Assembly: GCF_022346995.1 (NCBI RefSeq)
Contig: NZ_JAKRNM010000019.1
Coordinates: 1-54,883 of the forward strand
DNA: 54,883 bases
Origin: Paenibacillus sp. ACRRY
Lineage (GTDB): Bacteria; Bacillota; Bacilli; Paenibacillales; Paenibacillaceae
Reading direction: 5' to 3'
Shown here: piece after piece, positions 27,301 through 35,064 of the stretch
Position numbering within the stretch: position 1 is the first letter of the stretch
Layout of the letters: each line of letters opens with the position of its first letter
Position numbers and translations under genes: made by a program
Notes under the pieces: generated by a model
Seen by the model: only the letters and a program-made list of their open reading frames with translations
What the model was told of the DNA's origin: nothing
The model's database searches: none

Positions 27301-27874
27301 GGATTTCAGTGATGTTCGCTCCCACTGGGGCCAAACGGACATTAATAATATTGCTGCAAGACTGGACTTGAAGGGGAACGGAGATAACACGTTCTCACCG
27401 AATCGCAGTGTGACTCGTTCAGAGTTTGCGGAGATTGTGGTACTCGGTCTGGGATTAATGCGCCAGGATGCAGCGCAAAATATATTCCCTGATGTTACTG
27501 ATTCTGCATGGTTCCGTTCAAGTGTATCTCTGGCGAATGAATTCGGTATCGTTCGGGGTTATGATGACGGAAACTTCTATGGCAATCAGGAAATCACCCG
27601 TGAACAGGGATTTGCCATGGTGGCTCGTGCATACCGTCTGATTGAACCCGATACTGCAATGAATGGTGACCAGATTACCTCTGAGCTTGCTCGCTACATG
27701 GATGCTGCTGATGTGTCCGTTTGGGCCCAAGAAGATGTGGCGCAACTGATCCAAGCAGGAATTATCCAAGGCAACGGGCCTGAGGTTCTCAGTCCAAACG
27801 CAAAAATGACCCGAGCGGAAGTTTCGGCACTTGTTGCCAGAATGCTAAAAATTACGAATCTGATTGATAAGTAA
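24326..27874 (+). CDS. SLH-anchored surface protein (beta-helix, FIVAR repeats, cadherin-like domain)
   Basis: This ~1182-residue exported protein has a signal peptide ending near IAMAAS. A parallel beta-helix/pectate-lyase-like region (about 35-390) follows, opening with VIYVSSNGSDEENVTG. Next come an Ig-like domain (about 405-490), two nearly identical FIVAR-type repeats (about 495-635), a cadherin-like beta-sandwich (LIPSTGSLSPAFDPAKKSYAIS) and a Gly/Asn/Pro linker. Three C-terminal SLH motifs follow (DVRSHWGQTDINNIAARLDL, DVTDSAWFRSSVSLANEFGI, DAADVSVWAQEDVAQLIQAG). SLH motifs bind pyruvylated cell-wall polymer, placing it on the cell surface. TTG 24326 is preferred because GGAGG at 24311-24315 is 10 nt away; ATG 24317 would sit on top of it. 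Whether the beta-helix has enzyme activity is unknown. Confidence 0.92.
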   Translation: MSKIRALSVSLLALIMVITSIISPAPIAMAASDVIYVSSNGSDEENVTGSEGDPFATIEKALENVSNTGTIILQSNITLDTTLAISSLGRNITITSESGNKFSIIRGEGLVNGHLIQVSAGSKATNSIAFDNLIIEGNNVDTNAQVYGVSATGGTVIFINTEIRNHTAKASSSQPGSVITTSGGNSAVMIQEGTLIHHNKVLGFIAENPSSILGAGSGGTLEIQGGLITDNEILEGNGVIVGVGLYQSPNFKMTGGKITGNILSGTELNGGETVGNVAVFMRGSASQARFDFGGTAYVYDNLNTAGEQRNVYLKNTTATNSAYLTLISPMLQGAKVGVYAKIMPDADINPVVDIAIGGGSYQAQQADQAYFVSDINTTAAIAYDETVNKVVLTYRKPVDLDITKPAEGDVVGTNPKLSGTVSAGATVSVTLINQLDPSKSIEGEATILDDGSWEFTPSSPLVPGAYTLKVTATNNGVSAGPLTRDIVVVDKEALQNKHDDITGENLEESQYTPESWKTLEDALIEADRVLNDSGATQEQVDKALQDLLNARTGLTPTIPGVDKSLLQHKHDDITGENLEESQYTPESWKTLEDALIEADRVLNDPEATQEQVDKALEDLSDARRELTNVVDTDSSMLQMLIPSTGSLSPAFDPAKKSYAISVSNSVYQIQLTPTAIDPNAKIEISVGDGDWQVVSSGIASENLPLHVGENKIVVKVTDSFGHVTEYNIIANRAPANNNNSGGNSGNGGSSGGSIPVPTPTPVPVTPKDNLVTTLDGNNQPFATSKSSGDNQTLVQVDTSKLNDALNQGKGQQFVIYSPNEGNLKVDGLTVETLKRLTDQGAELNISNPLAIYPVPGGKMDIAGVSKQLGNAAPTDIVVLVDIKRSSEATIENAKNKAAAEGYELLVNPVDLDLTFTKDGQTIRSGQLSGYAPKYIALPDGVDPNRITTGVIINPDGSIFHVPTVVTKIDSRYYALINDLRSSGTYSVIWNPQDFSDVRSHWGQTDINNIAARLDLKGNGDNTFSPNRSVTRSEFAEIVVLGLGLMRQDAAQNIFPDVTDSAWFRSSVSLANEFGIVRGYDDGNFYGNQEITREQGFAMVARAYRLIEPDTAMNGDQITSELARYMDAADVSVWAQEDVAQLIQAGIIQGNGPEVLSPNAKMTRAEVSALVARMLKITNLIDK
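25800..26230 (+). repeat. 216-bp in-frame direct repeat (FIVAR modules)
   Basis: CATGATGATATTACAGG occurs at 25817 and again at 26033, exactly 216 bp (72 codons) apart. The stretch coding for ENLEESQYTPESWKTLEDAL is identical in protein and nearly so in DNA, indicating recent duplication or gene conversion. Confidence 0.85.
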
Positions 27875-27888
27875 AAGATATAATTGCG

Positions 27889-27927
27889 AAAAGCCTTTGC
27901 TGACATTAACGTCGGCGAAGGCTTTTT
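27889..27927. terminator. Terminator between convergent genes
   Basis: GCCTTT-GCTGAC (27893-27904) pairs with GTCGGC-GAAGGC (27911-27922), using two G-U pairs, and TTTT follows. AAAA before the stem makes it usable on the minus strand for the unknown gene at 27969. Confidence 0.8.
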
Positions 27928-27968
27928 GACGTACTATTTTGGATTAGTGCACGAAACTCCCTCCGAAA

Positions 27969-29042
27969 CTACAGATAGATCCGTTTTGCTTCGTCTTCAA
28001 AGAACTGAGTTACATTCGGGTACGCGGTTATATCAATGCGCTGCTGTCTCATTATCCGATCAATGAAAACTGTGTCCATGAAGATTTTATTGATGATCGT
28101 TCTGCACCATTCCGAGTTGACTTCGAAATAATCAACCAATGCATGAATTTCGTCAAACCTGAAAAACAGGATGTAGGAAACATAGTTTTGAAGCAGCGTC
28201 TTGAAGCAATGGTCCCGATAGGGAGTGGAACGAGCTTCAGTCAGGAAATCCTTCATGATCTCAAACAACGCGGTTTTATTGTCGTCATTCATATGCAGCA
28301 TCTGATCCACGTCATTGATGAGCCGCAGCATTGCTTCTAATCCTTCCTCCTCAGGCATGTTCAGCTTGGCAGATTTTCCTTCAATACAACGCAAAATCTC
28401 CAATGTAAGGTGTTTGCAGACCTGGATGTCGTGTGGAGCAATGGTGATCTGCCCGCTGTACTTATTCATATTTGTACTATAGTGATCATGAAATGCCGTG
28501 AAATAACGCTCCAATGAAATATCCGTTTTGGTATGTACCAAGTTCTGACTGTCAAATGAACATGCGTAGAGCGTTTCCTCATTAACCGGATGTGCATAAA
28601 GGTAGTAAAAGAAGAAAAAGTCTCTTACCTGGTGCTTCTGTTCCTCGTTTAAACGAGTGATCTCGCTCAAGTGAGACAGCTGCAAGAAGCTGTAGCTTTT
28701 CATGAAATCATTCATGGTGCTGTATGCGTTGTGCGAGTTAATGGACAGCGTAGTGTTGAGGGTGAACAGAAGATAATACAGGACCTGTTCATCATATATA
28801 TCCATCTGCTGAAAAACATCTGCGAGAACAGGCTGCCAGTCTGGTGCAGATATATAATGCGGATCTCTTGGTATCAATTCGGACATCCAATTCGTGAAAG
28901 TCTCTTCCGGGTGATCCGTCAGAAACAAACCAGCACTGTCATCTTCGTATAAGCCGTATTCGAAAGGTTTCGTCCGTACAGGCGGCAATCCGCGTTTGAA
29001 CTTGATATTGAGATACTCGTTATATAGCGTCTGAAGTTCCAT
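27969..29042 (-). CDS. Uncharacterised cytosolic protein
   Basis: This 357-residue protein is not recognised. There is no signal peptide or transmembrane helix. It is rich in aromatic residues and His and predicted largely helical, with stretches such as VRDFFFFYYLYAHPVNEETLY and NYVSYILFFRFDEIHALVDYF. It is divergently transcribed from the TerD-like gene across a 360-bp gap, which hints at a shared function or regulation. AGGACAG and an upstream GAGGTT serve as a weak ribosome site for ATG 29042. Confidence 0.6.
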   Translation of the reverse strand: MELQTLYNEYLNIKFKRGLPPVRTKPFEYGLYEDDSAGLFLTDHPEETFTNWMSELIPRDPHYISAPDWQPVLADVFQQMDIYDEQVLYYLLFTLNTTLSINSHNAYSTMNDFMKSYSFLQLSHLSEITRLNEEQKHQVRDFFFFYYLYAHPVNEETLYACSFDSQNLVHTKTDISLERYFTAFHDHYSTNMNKYSGQITIAPHDIQVCKHLTLEILRCIEGKSAKLNMPEEEGLEAMLRLINDVDQMLHMNDDNKTALFEIMKDFLTEARSTPYRDHCFKTLLQNYVSYILFFRFDEIHALVDYFEVNSEWCRTIINKIFMDTVFIDRIMRQQRIDITAYPNVTQFFEDEAKRIYL

Positions 29043-29402
29043 CTGTCCTAACCTCGATTCATGCGTAGTTCTATACTAACTCTTACATAGTGGTATTCGA
29101 CGCCAATTGTGGTGTTCCCTATTTTCGGCCTTCCATCAAGTGAGCTGTATCGATTAAGGGTGATATTGGGAAACGATTGATGCAGTCGTAATACTTTCAC
29201 CCTGTTGGGAGATCGTGGAATCTGAGATGATGGGTCTACCAAAGGTTCGGGTCACGAACTTCGGACCTCTGGCCTTCAGGCTATTGCGATCCTTCCTTCT
29301 AACTCAATTGGATGAATAGGGTCGCAGCTCTCCTGAAGAATTTCTATTCAAGAGAGGAGGCGTCCAGGCTATTATATTCCTTCCTTCTTATGCTAACCTT
29401 TC
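29043..29402. other. Divergent intergenic region with a direct repeat
   Basis: No gene is supported. CAGGCTATT-N4-TCCTTCCTTCT occurs twice, at about 29277 and 29365, 88 bp apart. The second copy ends near the start of the TerD-like gene. These could be binding sites for a shared regulator. Promoter boxes are not clear. Confidence 0.4.
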
Positions 29403-31541
29403 ATGTTATATAGGGATATAGCTTTCCTGGACTCTTTTATCATGAACCATAACACCATTTATTTGCGACGAGCAAACAAATTGATTATTGAACATCAAGG
29501 GGAGGAACAACTGCCCAAGTCTTACCTGGCTACTGCCCTAAAAAATATAGAAACGCTAGGATACATGTTCTCCGACGAACTGATGCGAGCCGTACGAAGA
29601 TTATCCAAAGAACACTTTGAAGCATTCGTTGTTCAGTTGGTAGCGGATCTGAGAGTGATGGTCGGGGCACATGTGAAGTACCAACCGATGTATCCGGGAT
29701 TCCCCATGCAGGTCATGCAGGAAGATGAAGCAGAGCTGTATCTCAATGCCATCATTCACTACCTAACCCTCGTATATCCTGATCGTGAACCGGTTGATAG
29801 ACAGCCTTTGTCCGAGAAAAGCAATCTGAAAGTGATCCACTTGGGATGTGAGGAAGGGTTCAGAACACTTATCCGCCAGTTGATTGAAGCAAAGGGCTCC
29901 ATTTCGGAGACGGACAAGAAAGACATTGATACCGTACTGGAACATGCAGAACCGGATGAGGTAGATGCGATACTGCCTACTGAAATTCCATTCAAGGAGA
30001 ATGTGGGCTTCGTGGTGGCTTCGCTGTTGAAGCATGAAAAGGCGAGTATGGAACGAATCGGCCCGTACTTCAAAACGGCAACCGACGTCCTTCGTCTGGC
30101 TGCTGCCTGGTCGGATGGCGATGTCAGTCTGGCTGTACCTGCACGCTTCCGCAAGTTCAAACGTCGTGAGAGACGTCTATTGTTTGGTCTACTGGAGCAA
30201 TGCGGGCCGATCACCGAGGACATGCTCCGGTATAAGGATCGCTGGGTGCGTCTGGGCGAGATTCTGCATCCTTCCGAATATAAGCTTCGGTATCCTCGCT
30301 GCGAAGAAGCCTTTAATATTCTGCGCAATAACAAGCCGTTTGCCACCTTTAATAGAAGCATGGAGCTGGCGTTCCAGTATCACAACACCTGGAGCCTGAT
30401 CGATCTGCTGTCGCAGCGTCCGGGTGAGTTTGCCAGAAGGCTGGATCATCTACTGCGAATTACCGAGGATGAGGCCTATGTATTGCTGGCATTTAGTGAG
30501 GTAACTGCACAGGTATCGACGCCGGTGCTGCTGCAGGTGAGACAACATTTTGCCCAGCGTAATGAACCACAGGATCTTCGTGTCTTTTTCCCAAAAGGAA
30601 ACGTGGCAAAGGCATTTGGCGTTCCGAATCAGCTGCCAGAGCTGGATGAGGCGACGTGCCGGGAAGTTGTGCAATTGTGCGAGCAGGCTCTGGTCGAACG
30701 GTTCGCTGCGCTTCCTCCGCTTGGTAAGACGTATATCGATGAACGGCTTCATGACTATCTCGTGCCTTTTTCCCAACGTTCCGCTAGCAAAGCCCTGCGT
30801 ACCCTTGTAAGAGGCAGCCGGGTACCCATGGGCGAAGGAGATACAATTCGTTTCTTCAACTGGTGGAAGGAAGGCATGGTCAACGGGCAGGACACAGGTC
30901 GCGTCGATATTGACCTGTCTGCGGTAATGTATGACGAGAACTGGAGTTATGTCGAGCACATCTCCTATACGAATCTGCGTTCCACCAAGTACAAGGCTGT
31001 CCACAGTGGAGATATCGTATCGGCTCCGCAGGGTGCATGCGAGTTCATTGACCTGCATATTCCGTCAATCGTTAATTATGGCGGCCGATATGTTGTGGCT
31101 TCATTGCTGTCGTTCACGAGTCATCCGTATTGCGATCTTCCGGAATGCTTCGCGGGGTGGATGATGCGCAAGAAGCCAGGGTCGGGAGAGATTTTTGAAC
31201 CATCTACGGTGGCTAACAAAATTGATATTACAGCAGATACACAGATTACGATTCCTGTCATACTTGATCTAGTAGATCGCACGGTGATCTGGACCGATCT
31301 TGCCCTAACCAGCCACCCACACTATTACAACAATGTAGAGGGCAATGAGAAGGGAATGGTCTTGATGGGCAAAGCCATGACCGCATTACGCAAGCCCAAT
31401 CTGTACGACCTGTTCATGCTGCATGCAAAGGCCCGAGGCGAACGGGTAGATACGCTGGATCAGGCGGCCACAGTCTATTCGGTGGAGCAAGGGGTTACCC
31501 CGTATGATATCGAGCAGATTATGGCGGAGTACCTGGCTTGA
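29403..31541 (+). CDS. Large protein with TerD-like C-terminal domain
   Basis: This is a 712-residue cytosolic protein. The N-terminal ~480 residues are helical (LPKSYLATALKNIETLGYMFSD, VGAHVKYQPMYPGFPMQV). The C-terminal ~200 residues (GRVDIDLSAVMYDENW, then AVHSGDI, GACEFIDLHI, GGRYVVASLLSF) look like the TerD/TerZ beta-sandwich of tellurium-resistance and stress proteins. From memory the whole resembles the MXAN_6230/SCO0854 group, whose members usually carry an N-terminal RING-like zinc finger; no cysteine cluster exists here. Neither ATG 29403 nor ATG 29442 has a clear ribosome site, so the start is uncertain. Chemical-stress or phage-defence roles proposed for Ter modules are only a suggestion. 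Confidence 0.65.
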   Translation: MLYRDIAFLDSFIMNHNTIYLRRANKLIIEHQGEEQLPKSYLATALKNIETLGYMFSDELMRAVRRLSKEHFEAFVVQLVADLRVMVGAHVKYQPMYPGFPMQVMQEDEAELYLNAIIHYLTLVYPDREPVDRQPLSEKSNLKVIHLGCEEGFRTLIRQLIEAKGSISETDKKDIDTVLEHAEPDEVDAILPTEIPFKENVGFVVASLLKHEKASMERIGPYFKTATDVLRLAAAWSDGDVSLAVPARFRKFKRRERRLLFGLLEQCGPITEDMLRYKDRWVRLGEILHPSEYKLRYPRCEEAFNILRNNKPFATFNRSMELAFQYHNTWSLIDLLSQRPGEFARRLDHLLRITEDEAYVLLAFSEVTAQVSTPVLLQVRQHFAQRNEPQDLRVFFPKGNVAKAFGVPNQLPELDEATCREVVQLCEQALVERFAALPPLGKTYIDERLHDYLVPFSQRSASKALRTLVRGSRVPMGEGDTIRFFNWWKEGMVNGQDTGRVDIDLSAVMYDENWSYVEHISYTNLRSTKYKAVHSGDIVSAPQGACEFIDLHIPSIVNYGGRYVVASLLSFTSHPYCDLPECFAGWMMRKKPGSGEIFEPSTVANKIDITADTQITIPVILDLVDRTVIWTDLALTSHPHYYNNVEGNEKGMVLMGKAMTALRKPNLYDLFMLHAKARGERVDTLDQAATVYSVEQGVTPYDIEQIMAEYLA

Positions 31542-31575
31542 TAAGATAGAGAAACCTACAGCTATACATTGAAGA

Positions 31576-31600
31576 AGAGCAGCTGATCGCTGCTCTTTTT
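31576..31600 (+). terminator. Terminator of the TerD-like gene
   Basis: AGAGCAGC (31576-31583) and GCTGCTCT (31589-31596) form a perfect 8-bp stem around TGATC, followed by TTTT. Confidence 0.85.
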
Positions 31601-31658
31601 GCTGTGTTATCTCATTTTAAATTCACAGAGAACAGGTGAAATTAATTGTTAGATAAGG

Positions 31659-32378
31659 CTAGTGAGCACGTACGAATCTTCTTGGATTCTTCACTTTCAG
31701 CACCTTCACATTTTTCGTCAAAAGATCTCTATCACTCACAATCCATGTGTGATCTGCGGAGTTCCTTCTACGGACCGCAAGGAAGTTGGACGGGCTCCCC
31801 GCGTAGATCCTGTAGCCTTTTGCCAAGCTGTCCGAACAGAATGCTACGCATTCTCCTCGATTTTTATCACGAAATCCAACCTCAGTGACCACCTGCCGTT
31901 TAACAAGAAGGGTTGCGCCTTGAATCAGGGGGACATATTGATTAGCCTTCGTAGGGTAACGAAGAAGAAGGAGTTTTTTGCTGTTAAGGTACATATAGTG
32001 GGCGCGTTTCCCTACAATATCTGCATTGGTTTTTACCAGGGTACGCACACTATCCCTTAGATAGCTCGGTGCATAATAATCGTCGTCATCGAATTTGGCA
32101 ATGAGGGCATATCTGGCCAGTGCAGTCCCGTGATTAAGGCAAAGGCCAAGGGATAGATTTTCTGGTAAGGAGATTACCCTTACGTTCTCATATTGATTAG
32201 CGGCCTTCATATAGTTGCTCACCTTCAGCTTGTCATTGTTTAATATGACGATAAGCTCCTTATGCTTGTAATTTTGGCGCCCGTAGTTACGGAAAAGGTT
32301 GTCCATGCATTCTTGCCGTTTGGTACTGACAATAATGGAAACGGCATGTTGACTACGAATACGAACTGGAGCTGCCAT
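31659..32378 (-). CDS. CgeD-like family 2 glycosyltransferase, possibly inactive
   Basis: This 239-residue GT-A-type protein is a clear paralogue of the gene just upstream. It keeps the nucleotide-binding start (VSIIVSTKRQECMDNLFRNY) and the metal-binding KFDDDDYYAP. The position where the upstream copy has GEDDLF reads GECVAF here, so the usual acidic catalytic-base motif is missing. Donor binding may persist while transfer is lost or altered. Its start overlaps the upstream stop (TGATG), so the pair is coupled. Bacillus subtilis CgeD, of the same type, works in spore-surface maturation; a similar role here is an inference. Confidence 0.8.
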   Translation of the reverse strand: MAAPVRIRSQHAVSIIVSTKRQECMDNLFRNYGRQNYKHKELIVILNNDKLKVSNYMKAANQYENVRVISLPENLSLGLCLNHGTALARYALIAKFDDDDYYAPSYLRDSVRTLVKTNADIVGKRAHYMYLNSKKLLLLRYPTKANQYVPLIQGATLLVKRQVVTEVGFRDKNRGECVAFCSDSLAKGYRIYAGSPSNFLAVRRRNSADHTWIVSDRDLLTKNVKVLKVKNPRRFVRAH

Positions 32379-33115
32379 CAGAAATCGCCCTTTGGTTTCT
32401 TCTGTACATATCGCTTATAATGCTTCGCTGTTCGGATCTTCTTGCTCTGCGAGATGAGTTCGTGATCACTGATGATCCATGTGTGGTCGGAAGAGTTTTT
32501 CCTGCGGATCGCGACAAAGTTATGCCTGCCTCCCGAGTATACGTTGTATCCCTTCCGTTTACTTCTTATGCAAAACAGATCATCTTCACCGACGCTTCGA
32601 TTCGGAAACTGAACATGGCTGAATACATCCCGTTTAAAGACAAGCGTAGCACCAGGGAGAAGGGTTACAGGACGATGTTCATCCTGGGGAAAACGAAGGA
32701 GCAGTTTCCTGGATCCTCTTAAATACAGATAATGTGCCCGCTTGCCAATGACATCGGCATCCGTTCTCTTGAAAGTCTGCAGGTTTTCCGTCAAATAATA
32801 GGGAGCATAGTAATCGTCATCATCAAACTTGGCAATATAGCTGTATTTTGTTTTCTTGATCGCATAATTGAGGCAAGCACCGAGAGAGGTACGTTCTGGC
32901 AGACGAAAAACGTGTACGTTCCGAAGCTTTTTGGCTAAGCTTTGATAAGGAGCAAGAGGAATATTATCATTGTTGACGATAACGATCATCTCTTTCTTGG
33001 GGTGCTTCTGTCGGCTGTAATTCTTAAATAGATTATGGATATAATTGTGGCGCTTGGTGCAGGCAATGATAGACACGCCTTGTTTGCTCTTGACTATTCC
33101 CGGGCTGGCTCCCAT
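32378..33115 (-). CDS. CgeD-like family 2 glycosyltransferase
   Basis: This 245-residue GT-A glycosyltransferase has GVSIIACTKRHNYIHNLFKNY at the N-terminus, the DXD-type KFDDDDYYAP in the middle and an intact GEDDLFC motif. It would transfer a sugar from a nucleotide donor to an unknown acceptor. Start 33115 is chosen because AAGGAG lies 9 nt upstream and the N-terminus then matches its paralogue; the longer frame back to 33193 has no ribosome site and adds a spurious hydrophobic stretch. It is the first gene of a two-gene unit and is divergent from the AraC-type gene. Confidence 0.83.
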   Translation of the reverse strand: MGASPGIVKSKQGVSIIACTKRHNYIHNLFKNYSRQKHPKKEMIVIVNNDNIPLAPYQSLAKKLRNVHVFRLPERTSLGACLNYAIKKTKYSYIAKFDDDDYYAPYYLTENLQTFKRTDADVIGKRAHYLYLRGSRKLLLRFPQDEHRPVTLLPGATLVFKRDVFSHVQFPNRSVGEDDLFCIRSKRKGYNVYSGGRHNFVAIRRKNSSDHTWIISDHELISQSKKIRTAKHYKRYVQKKPKGDF

Positions 33116-33331
33116 TCGATCGCGCTCCTTATCCGTGAGGTTCAAAACTATCTTTCTATAAAATATGTACATGACAAGTAAGAGGAACGGCATTGCTATA
33201 AAATGGAGAATTCGCCGTCTATGCTGGACGTCTGCGGATCAATAAAATGCTGCCTGCAGAATGGTGCAGGGATTGTCGGATGCCGGAAGAAAGGCTTTGT
33301 TATGCTTGGATCAATGGGGGAGGGAATGATG

Positions 33332-34204
33332 ATGAATACACTGGCACGACTGAATGAGGGGTTAGCCTATATTGAGGATAATCTGACGGAGACATTGGAT
33401 ATGAAGGAGGTCGCGCGAATCGCGTGCTGCTCGGAATACCATTTTACACGAATGTTTTCCTTTCTTAGCGGTATTACCTTATCAGAGTACATTCGTCGCC
33501 GGCGCTTGACGCTGGCAGCGATGGAGCTCAGCAGTCATGATAGCAAAGTCATCGATGTTGCGCTCAAATATGGATATACCTCGCCGGATTCCTTCGCCAG
33601 GGCTTTTCAGAGCATGCATGGGGTCACACCCTCGGAAGCGAGGAATCATGGCCCTTCGCTCAAGGCCTTCCCCCGGATGACATTTCAATTGACCATTCAA
33701 GGAGGAAGCGAAATGAACTATCGTATCGAAGAGAAAGAAGCCTTTCGGATTGTGGGAATCAGTAAAAGGGTGCCAATCGTGTTCAACGGGGTGAACCCGG
33801 ACATTGCTGCGATGTATCAGCAGCTTACCCCGGAATTGATCGAGACGATCAAGGGGTTATCCAATGTTCAGCCGCTGGGGATCATCAGTGCTTCGGCTCA
33901 TTTTAGCGAAGGACGGATGGAGGAGAAGGGCGAACTGGATCATTATATCGGTGCAGCCACGACCCAAGTGGCCCCCGAGGGCCTGGCATGCTTGGAAGTA
34001 CCCGCATCGACATGGGCTGTGTTTACTGCAGTTGGCCCCTTTCCGAGTGCGCTTCAGAATGTGTGGGGACGAATCTACTCCGAGTGGTTTCCTTCATCGG
34101 ATTATGAACTTAGTGAAGGACCGGAAATGCTGTGGAATGAGCACAAGGATGTTACCTTGCCGCAATACAGAAGCGAGATATGGATTCCGATCCGTAAGAG
34201 CTAA
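33332..34204 (+). CDS. AraC-family regulator with GyrI-like effector domain
   Basis: This 290-residue protein has two helix-turn-helix motifs in residues 1-105 (LDMKEVARIACCSEYHFTRMFS and VIDVALKYGYTSPDSFARAFQ, then HGVTPSEAR). A C-terminal GyrI-like/SOUL-type ligand domain follows (about 125-288; EAFRIVGISKRVP, LEVPASTWAVF). The layout is that of Bacillus subtilis YdeE and Rob/SoxS-type drug-responsive regulators. ATG 33332 is chosen because GGGGGAGGG ends 7 nt before it; the frame back to 33203 is an extension without a ribosome site. Target genes are unknown. Confidence 0.88.
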   Translation: MNTLARLNEGLAYIEDNLTETLDMKEVARIACCSEYHFTRMFSFLSGITLSEYIRRRRLTLAAMELSSHDSKVIDVALKYGYTSPDSFARAFQSMHGVTPSEARNHGPSLKAFPRMTFQLTIQGGSEMNYRIEEKEAFRIVGISKRVPIVFNGVNPDIAAMYQQLTPELIETIKGLSNVQPLGIISASAHFSEGRMEEKGELDHYIGAATTQVAPEGLACLEVPASTWAVFTAVGPFPSALQNVWGRIYSEWFPSSDYELSEGPEMLWNEHKDVTLPQYRSEIWIPIRKS

Positions 34205-34338
34205 AGCAACGTTTAGTATTCCTAAGGTGAAGCAGGAAAATAGACCGGATACGTGGAAAGGGTAACCGACCTGTTTCATAAACATTGGAAGAATTACATT
34301 CATTCAGTCGTATGACATCATACTTGGGGGTGGTAACC

Positions 34339-34956
34339 ATGGATCGCTTGAAAAACAGTGGATTTTATAAGCTTAAGTTTCTGGTCACACCAGAGGAATT
34401 CAAAGGGATTTTAGAGCTTTTTGAACAAAAGGAAGCACAGTTTGGTCTTTCGAATGCTGCGAGAACCACCCATGATCTAAATCAGGTGCACAAGGCTTAT
34501 ACTGCTTATTATCAGTACTTTACAGGACAGGAAAAGCTCCATTACCACCCCCATTTTGTATACTCCATAACAATGAAGTTAGATGATAAGATCTCTGGTT
34601 TTTTTATAAAAAACGAAGGAATCAGCTTTCCTTATCGCGGAGCGTGGGCTGAGGACGAATTACCGAGCATTATGCTCTCACTTCCCAAAGGTGTTCAAGT
34701 ACATCTTGAAGATGAAAAAGGAAAGTATTACGTCTATGAAGATATTCGTGAACATCTCCCGTTAACGCATGCATTCTACGAGGACGTGGGAAAGTATATC
34801 AAGAAATACACGAAGCTGCTGCGCTTTTCAGTAGGATCTTCAACGGATGATGTGCAGGAGCTTAAGCCCTCTGTGCGGGTTAGTAGAGATGCAGCAGCAG
34901 AACTGGCAAACTCCTGGGTATTCAAAACCTATTCGCTCGTGCTGAATATGACATGA
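34339..34956 (+). CDS. Uncharacterised protein, 205 residues
   Basis: The family is not recognised. The protein is soluble, of mixed alpha/beta character, and has no signal peptide. Visible stretches are LVTPEEFKGILELFEQKEAQFGL, YHPHFVYSITMKLDDKISGFF and FVGKYIKK-like basic helices near the C-terminus. ATG 34339 is chosen because GGGGGTGG ends about 5 nt before it; an upstream in-frame TTG at 34285 lacks a ribosome site. It lies between the AraC-type regulator and the SUKH gene, with no obvious terminator on either side. Confidence 0.55.
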   Translation: MDRLKNSGFYKLKFLVTPEEFKGILELFEQKEAQFGLSNAARTTHDLNQVHKAYTAYYQYFTGQEKLHYHPHFVYSITMKLDDKISGFFIKNEGISFPYRGAWAEDELPSIMLSLPKGVQVHLEDEKGKYYVYEDIREHLPLTHAFYEDVGKYIKKYTKLLRFSVGSSTDDVQELKPSVRVSRDAAAELANSWVFKTYSLVLNMT

Positions 34957-35011
34957 GGCCAACTTGAATACTTGTTAGGAATGACATTGCTGGAGAAGGC
35001 AATCTGATAAA

Positions 35012-35020
35012 TGGTATAAT
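35012..35020 (+). promoter_or_regulatory. Extended -10 promoter of the SUKH gene
   Basis: TGGTATAAT is a perfect extended -10 element, 45 bp before the start codon. No good -35 is needed or seen. Confidence 0.5.
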
Positions 35021-35064
35021 TTTCAGCAAGGTATATCGAGCGAATGATCAGGGAGGTAAGCAGG

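Noticed and set aside
29048..29242. 64-codon minus frame between the unknown gene and the TerD-like gene
   Set aside because: No ribosome site and no plausible protein features; the region is better read as a divergent promoter.
33116..33193. N-terminal extension of the first glycosyltransferase as a membrane anchor
   Set aside because: The extension has no ribosome site, and a good one lies before the inner ATG 33115, which also aligns with the paralogue.
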